Source of the DNA: Sinomicrobium sp. | GTDB taxonomy: Bacteria > Bacteroidota > Bacteroidia > Flavobacteriales > Flavobacteriaceae | Direction of reading: 5' to 3' | Assembly: GCA_029266035.1 (NCBI GenBank) | Contig: JAJUFH010000006.1 | Location: 1-64,000, forward strand | DNA: 64,000 nt | Shown here: piece by piece, positions 60,097-64,000 of the stretch | How positions within the stretch are numbered: the first letter of the stretch is position 1 | How the letters are laid out: each line of letters opens with the position of its first letter | Position numbers and translations under genes: made by a program | Notes under the pieces: model-generated | Told to the model about the DNA's origin: nothing | The model's input: the letters and a program-made list of their open reading frames with translations, nothing else | The model's database searches: none

Positions 60097-63000
60097 TTAT
60101 TTTATATTGACCCTTATCCCTTCGGAATGTGCGCTCATCTCAGGAGCGTACATACACTGTAGGGAAGTGATTCCGTTGGAAAAATCACCACTGTTATTTG
60201 CTCTGAGATCGTATTCAAAAACATAAACTCCCTTCTGCATACGGTCGGCAAAAAAGTTGGTAGCGGCATCGCGAGTGCTTTCGTAATACCCCAGATTGCC
60301 CTGCCAACGATATCCCGACAACACATTAACCGGCTCAAAGCCACTGGCGCGCATATCTTTAATATGTACGAACTCCAGATCTCGATCGTTCTTTATCTCG
60401 AGGCGAACAGTCACCAAATCTCCTACTCTTATAGGTGTTTTTTCGGTGATGGGTTGTAATTCCGGACCTTTATCCGTCATTTTTTTCAGGAAGAGTTCCT
60501 TTTTAAAACGCAGGCCGGTCTCGGCAGAAGTGATCTTATCCAAGTCCTCAAAATACTGCCAGTACAGCGCTCCCCAAACCACACCTGGTGAGGTTTTTTC
60601 TATATTCACCTCACCCATTTCCGACTTAATCTCCTCTCCTTGCCAGCTTGTTTTTACATAACCACTACCTCGCTGTGTTTCTTCCATTTTCTCAATATCC
60701 AGCTTATTCTCACCAAGGCTTACAGCCAATCCTCCTTCCGTATTCACCCAATCTTTACCGGTACTCATCAGTGCATAAACCGCTTCGGTAGTCGCTTTGG
60801 TAGACGCCCAGCGATTGGTCTGTCTGTTTTTCAGCAACCACACCTTCATCAATTCCACACTCTCGGTATCGTTCAACACCTCGTCGAAAGCCTCTATCAG
60901 CAATGCCTGAGTTTCTATGGGGGCATTTTGCCAATACCAACCCGGAAGGTTGTCTTTCCAGTACATTCCCATCTCGTCGCTCACCACCGACTGCTCTTTT
61001 GCCGACCGCAGCAATTTTCTCGCCTGAGTATCTTTTCCAAAACGGTGGTATACCAGCGATAACATAGCCTGGTAATATCGAGATTTGCCAAATTGTTCTT
61101 TTTCAAACTGCTTCAGAAAATAGTCGGCCATAGCTTTTCCTGTATCGCTCAGAGGATAATCTTCCAGGAAATAACTTCGCGCATACATCCAGTACACCCC
61201 ACTGTATAAAGAAGGAGTATGCTCCTCATTTTTCTGATAGCGATCCCATTCAGCTTTCATCTCCCCATCGATATATCTTATTCCATTTTGTATAATATTT
61301 TCTGGGCTAATCTCGAAATCCTTATCAAACTCCACACCCATGGCCTGCAAATGACCAAAACCGGAAACAATATGAGTGGTAATATAGCGGTTAGGAGCAC
61401 CTCCGTCAAACCAGGGGAAGGCTCCGGACGACAATTGCTTGCTCTGCAATTTTCGGAAAGTAGACTGCAGCTCATTACGCATATTGTTCAAGTCGAAGAG
61501 CACTGCGATTCGCTTCATCTGTTCGCTTTCACTGGCTGCCTGACGTACCCAAGGGGTTTCTTCAAGCAGTAGGGATTTCAGCTCTTCATTGAGCTCAAGT
61601 TTGGACTGTAACTGTCCCTTGCTATTCCAATCGTCAAAAACCGCCTTTATTTTAGGATTGGAGTTCACCAGTTGTTGAGAGATAACATTGCCGTACAATC
61701 GAGAAAACACCTGCTCAGAACAATCGTAAGGAAACTCTCTTAGATACGGCAGCGAAAACACAGCATACCATACCGGATTGGTCGTCATTTCGAAGGTGAG
61801 CCTGAAATTGTCCCGTGTTGCAGATTGTGTGTGCAATAGTTTATCCAATTCAAATCGCTTTTGCTGTCCTTCTCTTATGTGTAAGGGCAGTGTTTCGGTG
61901 ACCAGCATTCTATTGGTCAACACCGGCAATGCCGATTCTTCCCCGTCGGAATAGTTTCCCGCTTTGGCCACCACTCTATACACAATAGCCTGCTGTCCTT
62001 TCGGAACTTTTAAAGTCCACCCCACATTGGCGCTTTGTCCTTCCCCGGCGGCAAATTCGCGGTTGTTGTTGTCATTGCCGAAATCGGCATCAACCGGCTG
62101 CATACTAAAAGCGTCAAACAATTGCAATTGAGCTGTTCCGGACAATGACTCCCCGGACAAATTGGTCACCTTAGCTTGAAAATCAATGACATCCCCTTCC
62201 CTTAAAAATCGAGGTGGATTGGGCACGATCATCAATTCCTTTTGAGTGCGCACACTGGCCTCGTAATTGGCCGTTTGCAGTTCTGGTGTATGCGCCAAAG
62301 CCATAAACTTCCACTCCGTAAGGCTTTCGGGAGTAGTAAAACTTACCTTTACATTTCCTTCCTTATCCGTTTTGAGATGAGGAAAGAAAAATGCAGTTTC
62401 CTGTAGGGCTCGCCGCGGCTGAACAGAAGACAAATCCGCTTCAGTATCACCAGGCGATGGCGGAGAAGGGGGGGCACTTGACATTTCAAATGGCACATCA
62501 TCCATCACGGTCGATTCAGATATTGAAGCATAACCCTGAATTTGTGTTTGTTTTTTAGGTGTTCCCGAACTAATCGAACCAGTTCCTCTTATCATTACAG
62601 TTATTCCTTTCTTATAATTGATATCAAAACCATACCAATCAATGTTTTCAAACCAAGGTTTACTATGTGGCACCTTAGTAAAATTGCGCAACAATTGATT
62701 AAAATAGCTAGATCCATATGCGGCAGAGGTATTCCACCTTCTCCTGCTGTATTCCTTCAACATACTTTTGCCGGGACTCCATTGTATATCATGTGGCTTA
62801 AACTGATCGAGAGAAGCATCGTACATAGTGGCGAGCATCTCAGTTCCCTTTGTGGTCAGTTTGGCGAGGAAAGCATCTGTCCCTTTCCCGCTTACCGTAA
62901 GTTCCCAATGCTCTTCATCTCCCGGTTGTAACTTGTCGCGCATGGTACCGGCAGTGATTTCCAAAGTATTTTCTTCTAAAGGAACGACGATGGTCTCCAC

Positions 63001-64000
63001 TCCTTGCTGGGCGGTATTGAATTTTCCGAAGTAATAATGTACAAAGACATTGCCTCTGTAATCTTCCTCTACAGGAAAGGAGAAGGTTTTTGTCCCCCTG
63101 TTTATCTTGAGTATTTCCCGTTTTACGATCTCTCCATCGCTCTCCAATTCTACCACCATCACAACATCATGAGCAGCACTGGCGAAAGTCAGCCGGGCTT
63201 CTTCTCCCGGACTATAGCTATCCTTGTCGACTGTCACAGACAGCAACTCATTGTCTACAGGCTGTTTTTTATCCCTCTTATACAAGTATACTAACTGTTC
63301 TGTAGGAATGCTGTCTTTTCCGTCTCGAATATACCCTCGCAACAGGTAATGACCTTCTTCCCACTCTTTTCCGGGTTTTACCGCAATCTCCTTACTCTTC
63401 CCGGTATCGAAATTAGTCGAAATCACCGGCCTTTCCTCTTTCCAGTTTTCTTTTTTGTTTTCGTCTCCATAGGGATCGTTTGGAAACAGGCGTACGAATT
63501 CATCTTTACTGTACAATTCGTAATCCCCTTCCGGTAGCTGAACTTCCCGCAATACCCGTTCCGGAGGAACTATCTTGGTCAGGCTCAGCTCTCCTTTTGC
63601 CGGCACAAACTGTCCGTTGAGATTTTGGGTGTGCAGTCCTATCTTTTCCAAATCTTCCCAAGCCATCTTCGACGGCATATCCAGATGAAGAGTATATCTG
63701 AGGTCTCCTACCGCAATGTTCTGACTTCCGGATCGAGTCTCTCCGTTGACATCTGTAACATCCGCTTCTACGGTATAGCTATAAGTACGCGGATTTTTTG
63801 CCTTCTCCTTAGAAACCGGAGTTATCGCCTCAAAGGGAATCTCAAAACGCCCTTCGGTATCTGTAGTCGTTTCTCCATGTGTAATCTCCTCTCTCGGTTC
63901 TGGGCGAATTACGCTCTGTCTCCACCAGGGAATATATGGATATATCGCCTGGCGATACACCCTGTACACCACCTTTGCACCGTCTATATTCGCACCCGAG
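60097..64000 (-). CDS. Alpha-2-macroglobulin family protein, N-terminus beyond window
   Basis: The frame stays open past the track's GTG at 63972 to the right edge (GANIDGAKVVYRVYRQ), so the true N-terminus, including any signal peptide, is missing. The visible ~1300 residues hold macroglobulin domains (VTVDKDSYSPGEEARLTF), a variable middle with a CarboxypepD/plug-like GYASISESTVMDDVPFEMS stretch before AFFFPHLKTDKEGNVKVSFTTPESLTEWKFMALAHT, and a thioester domain with YDCSEQVFSRLYGN, where CSEQ fits the CxEQ thioester motif. It would trap proteases in the periplasm or at the surface. No PBP1C neighbour is visible. Confidence 0.88.
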   Translation of the reverse strand, partial: SGANIDGAKVVYRVYRQAIYPYIPWWRQSVIRPEPREEITHGETTTDTEGRFEIPFEAITPVSKEKAKNPRTYSYTVEADVTDVNGETRSGSQNIAVGDLRYTLHLDMPSKMAWEDLEKIGLHTQNLNGQFVPAKGELSLTKIVPPERVLREVQLPEGDYELYSKDEFVRLFPNDPYGDENKKENWKEERPVISTNFDTGKSKEIAVKPGKEWEEGHYLLRGYIRDGKDSIPTEQLVYLYKRDKKQPVDNELLSVTVDKDSYSPGEEARLTFASAAHDVVMVVELESDGEIVKREILKINRGTKTFSFPVEEDYRGNVFVHYYFGKFNTAQQGVETIVVPLEENTLEITAGTMRDKLQPGDEEHWELTVSGKGTDAFLAKLTTKGTEMLATMYDASLDQFKPHDIQWSPGKSMLKEYSRRRWNTSAAYGSSYFNQLLRNFTKVPHSKPWFENIDWYGFDINYKKGITVMIRGTGSISSGTPKKQTQIQGYASISESTVMDDVPFEMSSAPPSPPSPGDTEADLSSVQPRRALQETAFFFPHLKTDKEGNVKVSFTTPESLTEWKFMALAHTPELQTANYEASVRTQKELMIVPNPPRFLREGDVIDFQAKVTNLSGESLSGTAQLQLFDAFSMQPVDADFGNDNNNREFAAGEGQSANVGWTLKVPKGQQAIVYRVVAKAGNYSDGEESALPVLTNRMLVTETLPLHIREGQQKRFELDKLLHTQSATRDNFRLTFEMTTNPVWYAVFSLPYLREFPYDCSEQVFSRLYGNVISQQLVNSNPKIKAVFDDWNSKGQLQSKLELNEELKSLLLEETPWVRQAASESEQMKRIAVLFDLNNMRNELQSTFRKLQSKQLSSGAFPWFDGGAPNRYITTHIVSGFGHLQAMGVEFDKDFEISPENIIQNGIRYIDGEMKAEWDRYQKNEEHTPSLYSGVYWMYARSYFLEDYPLSDTGKAMADYFLKQFEKEQFGKSRYYQAMLSLVYHRFGKDTQARKLLRSAKEQSVVSDEMGMYWKDNLPGWYWQNAPIETQALLIEAFDEVLNDTESVELMKVWLLKNRQTNRWASTKATTEAVYALMSTGKDWVNTEGGLAVSLGENKLDIEKMEETQRGSGYVKTSWQGEEIKSEMGEVNIEKTSPGVVWGALYWQYFEDLDKITSAETGLRFKKELFLKKMTDKGPELQPITEKTPIRVGDLVTVRLEIKNDRDLEFVHIKDMRASGFEPVNVLSGYRWQGNLGYYESTRDAATNFFADRMQKGVYVFEYDLRANNSGDFSNGITSLQCMYAPEMSAHSEGIRVNIK

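Noticed and set aside
1-64000. CRISPR arrays or cas genes
   Set aside because: No regularly spaced short repeats and no Cas-like ORFs were seen; the repeats found are two-copy direct repeats, gene duplicates or protein repeats.

Overview
The window looks like a Bacteroidota genome of the Flavobacteriaceae type. It carries SusC/SusD pairs, lipoproteins with SCSxD lipoboxes, promoters of the TTTG / TAnnTTTG class, an RteC homologue, DUF3098, and the gene order ftsX-DUF3098-uppP-truB. Genes are dense. The first ~8.8 kb is visibly AT-richer than the rest and reads as accessory DNA.

Region by region. (1) 1-8.85 kb is the cargo end of an integrative element: a Fur-type regulator (cut by the left edge), a Zn/Cd/Co-type P-ATPase, a small His-rich membrane protein and an RteC homologue. 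On the minus strand follows a tight three-gene operon sce7726-sce7725-RES, a candidate defence or toxin operon. Next comes an AbiEi/AbiEii-like toxin-antitoxin pair framed by two copies of a 62-nt direct repeat (56/62 identical, 2147 bp apart), each followed by a terminator-like hairpin. (2) 8.9-9.7 kb holds a repeat lipoprotein. 10.0-13.1 kb is a promoter, a TPP riboswitch with a terminator, and thiM-thiE-thiD-tenA, a thiamine salvage operon. (3) 13.26 kb is tRNA-Val(GAC), followed by three tandem paralogous lipoproteins, an ECF sigma factor, a TPR protein with an anti-sigma layout, and convergently a TPR-CHAT protease-like protein whose signal peptide is separated from its body by one extra G. 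(4) 20-23.6 kb holds a lipoprotein, a DUF4412-like protein, a small membrane protein, an ecotin and a mntA-hepT pair in which hepT is also frameshifted by one extra G. (5) 23.6-37.9 kb is a polysaccharide utilisation locus on the minus strand: GH36, GntR-type regulator, SSS transporter, SusC, SusD, GH97, GH95. It suits a glycan with alpha-galactosyl and alpha-L-fucosyl (or alpha-L-galactosyl) ends. (6) 38.2-41.4 kb is a NEW3-domain exported protein with an ABC ATPase and permease. (7) 41.5-44.5 kb holds aspartate kinase, a GNAT and fructose-1,6-bisphosphatase. (8) 44.55-47.84 kb is an operon of a coiled-coil protein, a coiled-coil protein with a roadblock/longin-like end, a Rab/Ras-like small GTPase and a hybrid histidine kinase; I consider this the best candidate for an undescribed signalling system. 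(9) 47.9-64 kb is mostly housekeeping: TerB-like, mfd, ftsX, DUF3098, uppP, truB, a TonB-like protein, anmK, polA and a large alpha-2-macroglobulin-type protein cut by the right edge.

The most notable items are the GTPase operon, the sce7726-sce7725-RES operon, the repeat-framed AbiE module, and two genes (CHAT and HepT) each broken by a single extra G in a G-run. All assignments come from reading motifs and context; no database search was run.
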